Assembly: GCA_934436435.1 (NCBI GenBank)
Contig: CAKSAN010000013.1
Span: 1-64,000 of the forward strand
Length of the DNA: 64,000 bases
Direction: 5' to 3'
DNA from: an uncultured Acetatifactor sp.
GTDB lineage: Bacteria; Bacillota; Clostridia; Lachnospirales; Lachnospiraceae
Position numbers and translations under genes: made by a program. Positions 16,134-25,369 of the stretch are shown in pieces (the first letter of the stretch is position 1; every line of letters starts with the position of its first letter). The notes under the pieces were generated by a model. That model was not told the origin of the DNA. It did no database searches and saw only the letters and a program-made list of their open reading frames with translations.

Positions 16134-17636
16134 ATGGATATTCAGGTATTAATTCGCAAATTGGTATCTTACGGAGTACAGACAGGACTGGTTCCGGAGG
16201 AAGATGTGATCTATACGACCAACCGGCTGTTGGAGCTGTTTGAACTGGATGAACTGGAAGAGCGTGACAATGTGACCATGCGTGAGGACGAACTGGAAGA
16301 GGTTCTGAAGGGAATGTTGGATTACGCTTACGAAAAAGGCATTCTCAAGGAGAACAGTGTGGTATACCGTGATCTGTTTGATACAAAGATCATGGGACTG
16401 CTGATGCCCAGACCCAGTGAAGTAATCCGTCATTTCCGTGAACTGTATAATCAGGTATCTCCGGAGGCAGCAACCGATTACTATTATAAATTAAGCAGAG
16501 ATTCCGACTATATCCGCCGCTATCGTATCTGTAAAGATATGAAATGGGTGGCACCCACCAAATACGGCGATCTGGACATCACCATCAACCTGTCCAAGCC
16601 CGAGAAGGATCCCAAAGCTATTGCCGCAGCAAAGCTGGCAAAGCAGTCAGGTTATCCGAAATGCCTGCTGTGCCGTGAGAATGAAGGCTATGCAGGCCGT
16701 GTGAACCATCCTGCCCGTCAGAACCACCGTATCATTCCGGTGACCATCAACGGCAGCCAGTGGGGATTCCAGTATTCTCCGTATGTATATTACAATGAGC
16801 ACTGCATCGTATTTAACTCCCAGCATGTGCCTATGAAGATCGAGCTTGCGACCTTCTGCAAGCTGTTTGATTTCGTAAAGCAGTTCCCTCATTATTTTGT
16901 AGGCTCCAATGCGGATCTGCCCATCGTAGGCGGTTCTATCTTGAGCCATGACCATTTCCAGGGCGGCCATTATGAGTTCGCCATGGCCAAGGCACCGGTA
17001 GAGAGAACCTTCTCCGTAGCCGGTTATGAAGATGTGGATGCCGGTATCGTGGCATGGCCCATGTCCGTGATCCGTCTCAGCGGCACGGATACCGACCGTA
17101 TCATCGCACTGGCAGATGTGATCCTGAACAAGTGGAGAGAATATACGGATGAAGAGGCATTTATCTATGCCTATACCGACAATGAGCCTCACAACACCAT
17201 TACTCCCATTGCAAGAAAGCGCGGAGACAAGTTCGAACTGGATCTGGTGCTGCGTAATAATATCACTACCGAGGAACATCCTCTGGGAGTATATCATCCT
17301 CATGCGAAGCTGCATCATATCAAGAAGGAGAACATCGGCCTGATCGAGGTTATGGGTCTGGCAGTACTGCCTGCCCGCCTGAAGGGTGAGATGGCACATC
17401 TGAAGGAAGCAATCCTCGCCGGTAAGGACTTAAGAGCCGATGAAGAACTTGCAAAGCATGCGGACTGGGTAGACGAGTTCCGCCCGAAATACGATGCCAT
17501 TACCGCAGAAAACATTGATGGCATTGTAGAGAAAGAGATCGGTCTGGTATTCATGCAGGTATTGGAAGATGCCGGTGTCTACAAGAGAACTGAGGAAGGT
17601 CAGAAAGCTTTCGACCGTTTTGTAAAGAGCCTGTGA
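16134..17636 (+). CDS. galT: UDP-glucose-hexose-1-phosphate uridylyltransferase, class II
   Basis: Exchanges uridylyl between UDP-glucose and galactose-1-phosphate. The 500-residue length and sequence (FDTKIMGLLMPRPSEVI, HFQGGHYEFAMAKAP, HPHAKLHHIKKENIGLIEVMG) are those of the Firmicute GalT class II, not the histidine-triad class I enzyme. The ATG at 16134 has GGAGA five bases upstream; the in-frame GTG at 16083 would add 17 residues without a ribosome site. It is 80 bases downstream of galK and forms the galactose operon with it. No epimerase or regulator gene is adjacent. Confidence 0.95.
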   Translation: MDIQVLIRKLVSYGVQTGLVPEEDVIYTTNRLLELFELDELEERDNVTMREDELEEVLKGMLDYAYEKGILKENSVVYRDLFDTKIMGLLMPRPSEVIRHFRELYNQVSPEAATDYYYKLSRDSDYIRRYRICKDMKWVAPTKYGDLDITINLSKPEKDPKAIAAAKLAKQSGYPKCLLCRENEGYAGRVNHPARQNHRIIPVTINGSQWGFQYSPYVYYNEHCIVFNSQHVPMKIELATFCKLFDFVKQFPHYFVGSNADLPIVGGSILSHDHFQGGHYEFAMAKAPVERTFSVAGYEDVDAGIVAWPMSVIRLSGTDTDRIIALADVILNKWREYTDEEAFIYAYTDNEPHNTITPIARKRGDKFELDLVLRNNITTEEHPLGVYHPHAKLHHIKKENIGLIEVMGLAVLPARLKGEMAHLKEAILAGKDLRADEELAKHADWVDEFRPKYDAITAENIDGIVEKEIGLVFMQVLEDAGVYKRTEEGQKAFDRFVKSL

Positions 17637-17718
17637 TAACGCGACTTTGCGAATGGCGCGGGCCGAACGTTTTTGTTAAATGTTTGTTGTACATTTGTTG
17701 TGAGGAAAAGGAATTGTG

Positions 17719-17747
17719 GTGACACAGTTCTTTTTTCTTAGTATAAT
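17719..17747 (+). promoter_or_regulatory. Promoter giving a leaderless transcript
   Basis: GTGACA (17719-17724), a 17-base spacer and a consensus TATAAT (17742-17747). The ATG of the radical SAM gene begins only seven bases after the -10 box, so transcription should start at or next to the start codon, and no Shine-Dalgarno is present. Confidence 0.55.
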
Positions 17748-17753
17748 AATCCC

Positions 17754-19517
17754 ATGAAATTCTTATTAACAGCTATTAATGCAAAATTCATACATTCCAA
17801 TCCCGCCATTTACAGCCTGCGGGCCTGTGTGGGAGAAAAATTACAGCCTTATGTGGAACTGGCGGAGTTCACCATCAATGAGTCTCTGGAAAGTATTCTG
17901 GAAGGGATCTGGGAGCATCAGCCGGAAGTGATCGGCTTTTCCTGCTATATCTGGAACTGGAAGCTGATCCGGGAGATTCTGACGGAACTGCCGAAGATCC
18001 TGCCGGATACCGAGATCTGGCTGGGCGGTCCGGAGGTCACCTATGACGGGCCGGGACTGCTGGCAGAATTTCCGCAGGTCACCGGAATCATGGTGGGAGA
18101 AGGAGAAGTCACTTTCCGGGAAGTACTGGAACAATATCTGCGGGAGACAGAAACGGCAGGAAAGTCTGTGGAAGAGCGCTTCGGACAGATCCCGGGATTA
18201 TGCCTTGCTTCCGGCTATACGGCAGCCAGAGACCTGACAGATTTGACTACACTGCCGTTCCTCTATGAGAATATGGAGCCCTTCACGAACCGGATCATCT
18301 ATTATGAGACCAGCAGAGGGTGTCCCTACCGGTGCAGCTATTGCCTGTCCTCCATAGACAAGAAGGTAAGACTACGTGACATAAGTGTCGTAAAGAGAGA
18401 ACTTCAGTTTTTTCTGGATCAGAATGTGAAACAGGTGAAGTTTATTGACCGTACTTTCAACTGCGACCACAAACATGCCATGGAGATCTGGCAGTATATT
18501 TATGAACATGACAATGGTGTCACCAACTTCCATTTTGAGATTTCTGCCGATATTTTGCGGGAAGAAGAGATCGCACTGCTGAACCGCTTCCGTCCGGGAC
18601 TGGCACAGCTGGAGATCGGGGTGCAGTCCACGAACCCGGAGACCATCCGGGCGATCCACCGGGCTATGGATGTGGAACGGTTGGAAAAAATCGTGGCAGC
18701 GATCCATCGTGGACAGAATATCCATCAGCATCTGGATTTGATCGCCGGGCTGCCCTATGAGGATTATGAGAGCTTTGGCAGATCCTTTGACCGGGTCTAC
18801 GGGATGCAGCCGGAACAGCTGCAACTGGGCTTCCTGAAAGTATTAAAAGGATCCGACATGCATGACAATGCTGAAAAATACGGCATCCGTTATCTGGAAC
18901 AGCCGCCCTATGAGGTACTGTATACCAACTGGATCAGCTACGGAGAGATCCGGCGACTGAAACGGATCGAAGAAATGGTGGAACTGTATTATAACAGCGG
19001 ACAATTCACGCATACCCTTCCGGTTCTGGAGAAAGCATTCCCCGGGCCGTTTGCCATGTATGAGGCACTGGCGGATCATTATCAGGAAAAGGGATATTTT
19101 ACCAACAGCCCTGCCAGAGCCTACCGGTATCAGATCCTGTTGGAATTTGCGTCTCTTAAAGATCCGGAAAACCGTGAGATCTACAGGGAGCTTCTGACCT
19201 ACGACATGTATCTGCGGGAGAATCTGAAGAGCAGACCGGGCTTTGCCGCAGAGATCACGGAAGAGCAAAAACAGGACATCCGCCGTTTTTATCAGACGGA
19301 GGAGCAGGAACGCCGCTATCTTCCGGCCTATGCGGAGTATGACTGGAGGCAGTTGAGCAGAATGACGCATATGGAGCCGTTCCGGTATCCGGAACCTCAT
19401 TACGTGCTGTTTGATTATCAGGAGCGGAACCCGTTGAATTATGAGGCAAAGGTACAGGTGATCGGGAAAACGGAACAGGATTATAAGGACAAAAACTGCG
19501 CAGAGATAATGCAGTGA
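17754..19517 (+). CDS. B12-binding radical SAM protein (DUF4080)
   Basis: A 587-residue protein with an N-terminal cobalamin-binding Rossmann domain (about residues 1-145). A radical SAM domain follows with the cluster motif RGCPYRCSYC, whose three cysteines sit near residues 187-194. The C-terminal extension is of DUF4080 type. These enzymes probably methylate or rearrange an unreactive carbon; the substrate is unknown. The start MKFLLTAINAKFIHSNPAIYSL is family-typical, so the lack of a leader and ribosome site is not explained by a misplaced start. The exonuclease gene begins immediately after its stop and is probably co-transcribed. Confidence 0.88.
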   Translation: MKFLLTAINAKFIHSNPAIYSLRACVGEKLQPYVELAEFTINESLESILEGIWEHQPEVIGFSCYIWNWKLIREILTELPKILPDTEIWLGGPEVTYDGPGLLAEFPQVTGIMVGEGEVTFREVLEQYLRETETAGKSVEERFGQIPGLCLASGYTAARDLTDLTTLPFLYENMEPFTNRIIYYETSRGCPYRCSYCLSSIDKKVRLRDISVVKRELQFFLDQNVKQVKFIDRTFNCDHKHAMEIWQYIYEHDNGVTNFHFEISADILREEEIALLNRFRPGLAQLEIGVQSTNPETIRAIHRAMDVERLEKIVAAIHRGQNIHQHLDLIAGLPYEDYESFGRSFDRVYGMQPEQLQLGFLKVLKGSDMHDNAEKYGIRYLEQPPYEVLYTNWISYGEIRRLKRIEEMVELYYNSGQFTHTLPVLEKAFPGPFAMYEALADHYQEKGYFTNSPARAYRYQILLEFASLKDPENREIYRELLTYDMYLRENLKSRPGFAAEITEEQKQDIRRFYQTEEQERRYLPAYAEYDWRQLSRMTHMEPFRYPEPHYVLFDYQERNPLNYEAKVQVIGKTEQDYKDKNCAEIMQ

Positions 19518-19533
19518 CAGAATGGAGAATAGT

Positions 19534-20280
19534 ATGTATGACACATATGTCAGTATAGATCTGGAGACCACCGGATTGAATCCCAAACGTGACCGGATCA
19601 TAGAGATCGGAGCCATTCGTGTGGAACAGGGAGAGATCACGGGAGAATTTTCCACCTTTGTGAATCCGGGACGGAAGCTGGAAGAGCGGATTACGGAACT
19701 GACCGGGATCCGGGAGGAAGACCTTGCGGAGGCACCGGAGCTGGACGAAGTGTTCCCGCAGCTGCTGGAATTTATAGGAGAGCTGCCGCTGTTGGGACAC
19801 CGGATTTTGTTTGATTATTCCTTTTTGAAAAAAGCAGCGGTAGACAGGAAGCTGACCTTTGAGAGATCTGCGGTGGATACTTTAAAGATAGCCCGGAAAC
19901 ATCTGCCGGATCTGCCCCATCGCAATCTGGAATATCTGTGCCGGTATTACGAAATTCCGCACCATGCCCACAGGGCGCTGGAAGATGCGAAAGCTACGGA
20001 CCGGTTGTTCCGAAAGCTGACAGAATTGTTTTATCAGGAAGAAACCGATGGACAGGCATCGACAGAATCCGCCGAAAAGAAAACAAACAATAATTTGTTC
20101 GAGCCGCAGCCATTGCATTTTCAGGTAAAAAGAGATACGCCCGCGACGAAACCTCAAAAAGAGAGGTTATATCGTCTGTTGGAGCAGCATAAGATAACCT
20201 TGGAGGTCGATGTGGAAAAGCTTACCCGCAGTGAGGCCGGCAGGCTTGTGGATAAGATTCTTGCAAAGTACGGACGATAG
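19534..20280 (+). CDS. DnaQ/PolC-type 3'-5' exonuclease
   Basis: DEDDh-family exonuclease, 248 residues. Exo I SIDLETTG lies near residue 6, the ExoII-like LLGHRILFDYSFL near residue 85 and ExoIII HRALEDAKATDRL near residue 150. The C-terminal 80 residues form a charged tail ending in a small helical module. The ATG at 19534 is preferred because GGAG lies six bases upstream; the in-frame ATG at 19522 has no ribosome site. Its last 59 bases overlap the end of the convergent minus-strand gene. Likely role: trimming or repair of nucleic acid 3' ends. Confidence 0.85.
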   Translation: MYDTYVSIDLETTGLNPKRDRIIEIGAIRVEQGEITGEFSTFVNPGRKLEERITELTGIREEDLAEAPELDEVFPQLLEFIGELPLLGHRILFDYSFLKKAAVDRKLTFERSAVDTLKIARKHLPDLPHRNLEYLCRYYEIPHHAHRALEDAKATDRLFRKLTELFYQEETDGQASTESAEKKTNNNLFEPQPLHFQVKRDTPATKPQKERLYRLLEQHKITLEVDVEKLTRSEAGRLVDKILAKYGR

Positions 20281-20872
20281 ATCCCCGCAGAGCGGAACGT
20301 AAACCCTCTGCCTGATGGATCAGATCCGCGATTTTGTCATATTCCTCTCGATCTGCATAGATTTTTGCCAGTGCATAGTAGGTATGGCTCACATCCGTGC
20401 CGATAGAAATAGCATAGGAAAGAACGGTTTCGGCCTCCTTCGTGAGTCCTGCTTTCAACAGGAGCTCTGCCCACTGCTGCAAAGTACGCACCAGTGCCGT
20501 GTAATTCTGGTCATACTGGGACAGAGGTGTGATGTTGGCAGTACCGTATTCCAGCTTGAGATCGGTGTTGGTATATCCGGTAAAATTTACAACAGGCTGG
20601 GTGGACAGGTAGGTTAAAAGATCCTTGTATTCCCGGACTTTTTCATCCTCGGGCAGCGCATCCATGGGAAGTTTGTCCAGAGGAATCTTTACATAATCCA
20701 GACCGTCGAGGGATTTTTTGCGGACAGAGTTGGCCTTCCGCTCTCTGGCCCAGAATTCCTGCTCCTTTTTCTCAGCAAGGGTACGTTGGCGCCTGGTGGC
20801 CTGTGCCACGATTATGATGAAATATACAAAGACAATAAATATGATTAAACTTGCCAAAAACTTTAAACTCAT
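20222..20872 (-). CDS. Single-pass membrane protein with TPR-like C-terminus
   Basis: Protein of 216 residues not assignable to a named function. An N-terminal transmembrane helix (about residues 5-23, KFLASLIIFIVFVYFIIIVA) is followed by a basic stretch, then a soluble helical domain whose last 80 residues look TPR-like (AELLLKAGLTKEAETVLSYAI, TYYALAKIYADREEYDKI). AAAGGA lies upstream of the ATG. The 3' end overlaps the exonuclease gene by 59 bases, and the gene is divergent from a 35-residue ORF. Confidence 0.7.
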   Translation of the reverse strand: MSLKFLASLIIFIVFVYFIIIVAQATRRQRTLAEKKEQEFWARERKANSVRKKSLDGLDYVKIPLDKLPMDALPEDEKVREYKDLLTYLSTQPVVNFTGYTNTDLKLEYGTANITPLSQYDQNYTALVRTLQQWAELLLKAGLTKEAETVLSYAISIGTDVSHTYYALAKIYADREEYDKIADLIHQAEGLRSALRGSIVRTLQESYPQACRPHCG

Positions 20873-20928
20873 ATATAATATCCTTTCAGAACAAAAGCCA
20901 TTTTTGAAGCATTTACGGAGGTTAAGCT

Positions 20929-21036
20929 ATGTTCAATATGAATAATAAAAAGACAAAACAAAGGATCTCCGCAGCCATTATCGTGCTGCTTGTGATCGCT
21001 ATGATTGTACCTACTATAACATCTATTTTCTACTAA
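20929..21036 (+). CDS. 35-residue single-pass membrane miniprotein
   Basis: Short ORF with a strong GGAGG seven bases before ATG. The product has a basic N-terminus (MFNMNNKKTKQRIS) and one hydrophobic helix (AAIIVLLVIAMIVPTITSIF). The layout recalls tiny membrane anchors such as the stressosome-associated Prli42 of Listeria, but homology is not established. It lies directly before the VanW gene. Confidence 0.65.
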   Translation: MFNMNNKKTKQRISAAIIVLLVIAMIVPTITSIFY

Positions 21037-21092
21037 TTCAACTATAGTCGGAATCGTAGACAGGTCTCGTAAATGAGGGTTAGAGGAATATT

Positions 21093-22571
21093 ATGAAAAA
21101 ATTTTATCGTAAGGGAATGCAGGGTGTTTTGCTGCTGACACTGACGTTACTGTTCGGTATGACAGCGCAGGCGAAAACAGAAGACACCATTAAGACAGGA
21201 ATCTATGCCGGGGATGTGGAACTGTCCGGAATGACGGCAGAAGAAGCCACCGCAGCCATTGAAGAGCATGTGGAGAGCCTGAATACGGTGGAGATCACAT
21301 TGATTGCCGCCAACGATCATCAGGTGACGACCACGGCCGGGGAGCTGGGGGTGACATGGAAGAATCCGGAGCTGGTGCAGGATGCGCTGGAACTGGGAAC
21401 CCATGGAAATGTTATCGAGCGTTATAAGATACTGATGGATCTGCAGCATGAGAATTATGTATATCCCATTGAACTGGACTTTGACTTACAGGCCATCAAT
21501 GACTTGCTGACCAAATGCTCAAAATACGATCAGGAAGCCATCAATGTCTCTCTGAAGAGAGAGGACGGCAAGTTCACGATAGTGGAAGGCCAGACCGGAT
21601 ATGTGCTGGATGTGGAGAAGTCCATTGATACCGTATACGATTATCTGACGGAAGAATGGGATCATGAGGCCTGCAGTATTCCTCTGGAGATCGTGGTAGA
21701 TGAGCCGAAAGGCAGTGCCGAGGAGCTGGCACAGGTAACGGATGTGCTGGGAAGCTTTACGACATCGTTTAAAACTTCCGGTTCCGCCAGAAGTGCCAAT
21801 GTGGCTAACGGTTGTAATCTGATCAACGGAACGACTTTATATCCCGGAGAGGAATTCTCCACATACAAGACGGTATCTCCTTTTTCCCAGGCAAACGGTT
21901 ATTACATGGCAGGTTCTTATGTCAGCGGAAAAGTAGTAGACAGTCTGGGCGGAGGAATCTGTCAGGTGTCCACCACATTATATAATGCAGTATTATTGTC
22001 TGAGCTGGAGGTAACGGAGCGTTACAATCACTCCATGATCGTAGGCTATGTGGATCCTTCCGCAGATGCGGCCATTGCAGAAAGCTCCGGCAAGGATTTC
22101 AAGTTCGTAAACAATACGGATTATCCTATTTACATTGAAGGTTATACCCATGACAAGCAGATCACTTTCAATATCTATGGCAAAGAGACCAGAGATGCCG
22201 GACATTCGGTTCGTTATGAAAGTGAAGTATTGGAAACCATCACTCCTCCTGCGGATCAGATCTATGCGGATGCCGGTCAGCCCATCGGTTATATCGTGAC
22301 AGAGAGTGCACATATCGGCTATAAGGCAAGACTGTGGAAGATCACGTTGGAAAACGGCGTAGAGGTCAGCAGAGAGCAGGTCAACAGCAGCAGCTACAAG
22401 ATGGTGCCCCGCAGTGCTACCGTAGGAACCGCCACATCGGATCCTCAGGCATATGAAGAGATCATGGCAGCCATCAGTACGGCCAATATTGACCATGTAA
22501 AAAATGTGGCAGCAGCATTGAATGCAAGAGCGGCAGCGGCTGCACAGGAGACAGAAATCGTAGACGACTAA
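21093..22571 (+). CDS. VanW family protein
   Basis: Exported or membrane-anchored protein of 492 residues. It has an N-terminal signal sequence (KGMQGVLLLTLTLLFGMTAQA), peptidoglycan-binding-4-like repeats (about residues 35-215), then the VanW domain. That domain shows the typical TSGSARSANVANGCNLINGTTLYPGEEFS and LGGGICQVSTTLYNAVLLS (about residues 230-310). The tail is alanine-rich. VanW proteins are associated with the cell envelope and glycopeptide loci, but their biochemical role is unresolved; the context here is not a vancomycin cluster. TTAGAGGAA precedes the ATG. The HypE-like gene follows 16 bases after the stop. Confidence 0.88.
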   Translation: MKKFYRKGMQGVLLLTLTLLFGMTAQAKTEDTIKTGIYAGDVELSGMTAEEATAAIEEHVESLNTVEITLIAANDHQVTTTAGELGVTWKNPELVQDALELGTHGNVIERYKILMDLQHENYVYPIELDFDLQAINDLLTKCSKYDQEAINVSLKREDGKFTIVEGQTGYVLDVEKSIDTVYDYLTEEWDHEACSIPLEIVVDEPKGSAEELAQVTDVLGSFTTSFKTSGSARSANVANGCNLINGTTLYPGEEFSTYKTVSPFSQANGYYMAGSYVSGKVVDSLGGGICQVSTTLYNAVLLSELEVTERYNHSMIVGYVDPSADAAIAESSGKDFKFVNNTDYPIYIEGYTHDKQITFNIYGKETRDAGHSVRYESEVLETITPPADQIYADAGQPIGYIVTESAHIGYKARLWKITLENGVEVSREQVNSSSYKMVPRSATVGTATSDPQAYEEIMAAISTANIDHVKNVAAALNARAAAAAQETEIVDD

Positions 22572-22587
22572 AGGTGACAGAAACAGA

Positions 22588-23622
22588 ATGAAGAGCGGCA
22601 AAGTACCCGTGAACGTATTGAAACGTTCCGTTCTCAGACAATTGAAGAATAAAAGGTCGGAAATAGCAAATAGCGCAGGTCTGGGGGCAGACTGCGCTAT
22701 TTTTGAGCCTTTACCGGAGGGGCAGCTGGTGACCTGTGTTCAGGAGGGCGTAGTGGAGCTTCGCTGTGAGAACGATCTGGCGGAGGCGGAGAGAGAAGAT
22801 CCGTCCGTGATGCCGATGCGTCGTATTTTCCAGAAATGTGCCAACAATCTGGCGACGGCGGGGGCGGAACCCGTGGCGGCAGAGCTGGTGATCTTCCTGC
22901 CGGAGAGTGCAGAGGAACCGGAGCTGAAGGCACTGATGACGGAAGCGGAAGGCATTGCCGCAGAGTTAAACATTCAGATCATCGGTGGGCAGACCAGAGT
23001 AAGCTCCGCTGTACGGCAGCCGCTTGCTACAGTGACCGGATATGGAATCCGCAAAGCCGTGGCGGCACCGGCGGATGCGCGGAAGCAGCTGGCGGGACAG
23101 GATATTATCATTACGAAGTGGATCGGCCTGGAAGGAACCGCAGATCTGGCGGCCCGGAATCAGGAGGGGCTTCTGACGAGATACCCGGCTTATCTGGTGG
23201 AAGAAGCTGCGGCGTTTGACCGGTACTATTCTATCTTACCGGAGGCCGCTACCGCCGTGAAGTCCGGCGGTTGTACCATGCATGATGCTTCTGAGGGCGG
23301 CATTTTCGCCGGTCTGTGGGAGATGGCAGAGGGTGCAGGTGTTGGACTGACAATAGATATGAAGAAACTTCCTCTCAGACAGGAGACAGTGGAAGTCTGT
23401 GAATACTGCAATGTGAATCCTTACGAGCTGCGATCCGGCGGAAGCCTTATTATCGCAAGCCCCGAGGGAACCGCGGTGGTGGAAGCACTGCGGGCAGAAG
23501 GGATTCCTGCGACGATTGTGGGAAGATTCACGGACAGCAACGACCGGCTGATCCTGAACGAGGACGAGACCCGTTATATGGATCGTCCCCAGAGAGATGA
23601 GATTTATAAAGAAGCAGAATAA
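22588..23622 (+). CDS. AIR synthase-related protein (HypE-like)
   Basis: A 344-residue member of the PurM/HypE/SelD/ThiL ATP-binding superfamily. The N-terminal domain carries GLGADCAIFEPLPEG and a second conserved stretch AGAEPVAAELVIFLP. The C-terminal domain has the glycine-rich MHDASEGGIFAGLWEMAEGAGVG and LRSGGSLIIASPEG. It lacks any hydrogenase maturation partner nearby, so a HypE role is not supported and the substrate is unknown. It is tightly spaced between the VanW gene and the Lrp regulator gene (14 bases). Confidence 0.8.
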   Translation: MKSGKVPVNVLKRSVLRQLKNKRSEIANSAGLGADCAIFEPLPEGQLVTCVQEGVVELRCENDLAEAEREDPSVMPMRRIFQKCANNLATAGAEPVAAELVIFLPESAEEPELKALMTEAEGIAAELNIQIIGGQTRVSSAVRQPLATVTGYGIRKAVAAPADARKQLAGQDIIITKWIGLEGTADLAARNQEGLLTRYPAYLVEEAAAFDRYYSILPEAATAVKSGGCTMHDASEGGIFAGLWEMAEGAGVGLTIDMKKLPLRQETVEVCEYCNVNPYELRSGGSLIIASPEGTAVVEALRAEGIPATIVGRFTDSNDRLILNEDETRYMDRPQRDEIYKEAE

Positions 23623-23636
23623 AAGGAGATATTGGC

Positions 23637-24119
23637 ATGAGAGAAGAATTATTGGCGATCATAGAGAAGAACAGCAGGATCGATCTGAAGGAACTGGCAG
23701 TAATCCTGGGTGTGGAAGAGATCGATGTGGTAAATGAGATGGCTGCACTGGAAGCAGAAGGTGTTATCTGCGGTTATCATACCCTGATCAACTGGGAAAA
23801 GACAGATATTGAAAAAGTAAGCGCACTGATCGAGGTACGTGTGACACCTCAGAGAGGACAGGGCTTTGACAGTATTGCCGAGCGTATCTACAAATATCCG
23901 GAGGTACGCAGCGTATATCTGATGTCCGGAGCTTATGATCTGATGGTCATTCTGGAAGGGAAGACCTTGCGTGAAGTATCCAATTTTGTATCCGACAAGC
24001 TGTCAACGCTGGATTCCGTATTGAGCACTGCAACCCATTTTATCCTGAAAAAATACAAGGATCACGGAACCGCATTTGCTGTGAAAAAAGAAGATGAAAG
24101 AGAGATGATTACCCCATGA
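23637..24119 (+). CDS. Lrp/AsnC family transcriptional regulator
   Basis: A 160-residue feast/famine regulator. The N-terminal winged helix-turn-helix is about residues 1-60 (IEKNSRIDLKELAVILGVEEIDVVNEMAALEAEGVICGY). The C-terminal RAM ligand-binding domain is about 68-145 (VRVTPQRGQGFDSIAERIYKYPEVRSVYLMSGAYDLMV). Its last four bases overlap the aminotransferase gene, so it probably regulates that gene in response to an amino acid. AAAGGAG precedes the ATG. Confidence 0.9.
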   Translation: MREELLAIIEKNSRIDLKELAVILGVEEIDVVNEMAALEAEGVICGYHTLINWEKTDIEKVSALIEVRVTPQRGQGFDSIAERIYKYPEVRSVYLMSGAYDLMVILEGKTLREVSNFVSDKLSTLDSVLSTATHFILKKYKDHGTAFAVKKEDEREMITP

Positions 24120-25294
24120 GAAATCCATTAGCCGATAAAGTAGTGGATATCAAACCATCGGGTATCCGCAAATTTTTTGACATTGTAAGTGAGATGCAGG
24201 ATGCTATCTCTCTCGGTGTGGGAGAACCGGACTTCGATACTCCCTGGCACATCCGGGACGAGGGCATCTATTCCTTGGAAAAGGGAAGAACCTTTTATAC
24301 CTCCAATGCGGGTCTGAAGGATCTGCGTCAGGAGATCTGCAACACGATCCGGAGAAAACAGGGTGTGACCTACGACTGGCAGCATGAAGTGCTGGTAACG
24401 GTAGGGGGTTCCGAGGCGATCGACATCGGACTGCGTGCCATGTGTAATCCGGGAGATGAAGTGCTGATTCCACAGCCCAGTTATGTATCCTATGAACCCT
24501 GTGCGATTCTGGCGGGGGCAACGCCGGTGATCATTGATCTGAAGGCAGAGAATGAGTTTCGTCTGACTGCAGAGGAACTGGAAGCAGCCATTACGGACAA
24601 GACGAAAGTCCTGATCCTTCCTTTCCCGAACAATCCTACCGGTGCCATTATGGAGAAGTCCGATCTGGAAGCTATTGCGAAGATTATCGAAGAACATGAC
24701 ATATTTGTCATGTCCGATGAGATCTATTCAGAGCTTACCTATAAAGAAAAACATGTTTCCATCATCAGCCTGCCCGGTATGAAGGAGAGAACCGTTTATA
24801 TCAACGGTTTCTCCAAAGCATATGCTATGACCGGATGGAGATTGGGATACTGTTGCGGACCCGCAGCCATCATTCAGCAGATGACGAAGATCCATCAGTT
24901 TGCCATCATGTGTGCTCCCACCACCAGCCAGTATGCGGCTGTGGAAGCTTTGAAAAACGGAGATCCCGATATTGAGGAAATGCGTACGGCCTATAATCAG
25001 AGAAGGCGTTTTCTGATGAATGCGTTCCGCGAGATGGGACTGGAATGCTTCGAGCCTTATGGTGCATTCTATGTATTCCCCTGCATCAGGGAATTCGGCA
25101 TGACCAGTGAAGAGTTCGCCACCCGCTTCCTGGAGGAAGAAAAAGTAGCTGCCGTGCCTGGAACGGCATTCGGTGACAGCGGCGAAGGCTATCTGAGAAT
25201 CTCCTATGCGTATTCCCTGGAGAAGCTGAAGATCGCCATCGGCAGACTGGGACATTTTGTAGAAAAATTAAGAGCAGAACAAAATAATAAATAA
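24116..25294 (+). CDS. Class I/II PLP-dependent aminotransferase
   Basis: A 392-residue fold-type I aminotransferase. Typical elements are GVGEPDFDTPWHI (about residue 40), NPTGAIMEKSDLEAI (about 175), the aspartate-containing IFVMSDEIYSELTY and the PLP lysine in INGFSKAYAMTGWRLGY (about residue 240). The group covers aspartate/aromatic amino-acid and N-acetyl-diaminopimelate aminotransferases, so the substrate is not fixed. ATGA overlap with the Lrp gene indicates coupling. Confidence 0.9.
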   Translation: MRNPLADKVVDIKPSGIRKFFDIVSEMQDAISLGVGEPDFDTPWHIRDEGIYSLEKGRTFYTSNAGLKDLRQEICNTIRRKQGVTYDWQHEVLVTVGGSEAIDIGLRAMCNPGDEVLIPQPSYVSYEPCAILAGATPVIIDLKAENEFRLTAEELEAAITDKTKVLILPFPNNPTGAIMEKSDLEAIAKIIEEHDIFVMSDEIYSELTYKEKHVSIISLPGMKERTVYINGFSKAYAMTGWRLGYCCGPAAIIQQMTKIHQFAIMCAPTTSQYAAVEALKNGDPDIEEMRTAYNQRRRFLMNAFREMGLECFEPYGAFYVFPCIREFGMTSEEFATRFLEEEKVAAVPGTAFGDSGEGYLRISYAYSLEKLKIAIGRLGHFVEKLRAEQNNK

Positions 25295-25303
25295 GGCATT
25301 CTA

Positions 25304-25350
25304 AGTAACTATTCGGAACCACAGGCTGTAAGTGGCGCTGAATAGTTACT
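25304..25350 (+). repeat. Intergenic hairpin, REP-like candidate
   Basis: AGTAACTATTC (25304-25314) pairs perfectly with GAATAGTTACT (25340-25350), with an inner CCAC/GTGG pairing. There is no T run, so it is unlikely to be a simple terminator. It lies between the aminotransferase gene and trmL. A dispersed palindromic repeat or mRNA-processing element is possible. Confidence 0.5.
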
Positions 25351-25369
25351 ATGCTGTAGAGGATAAATT

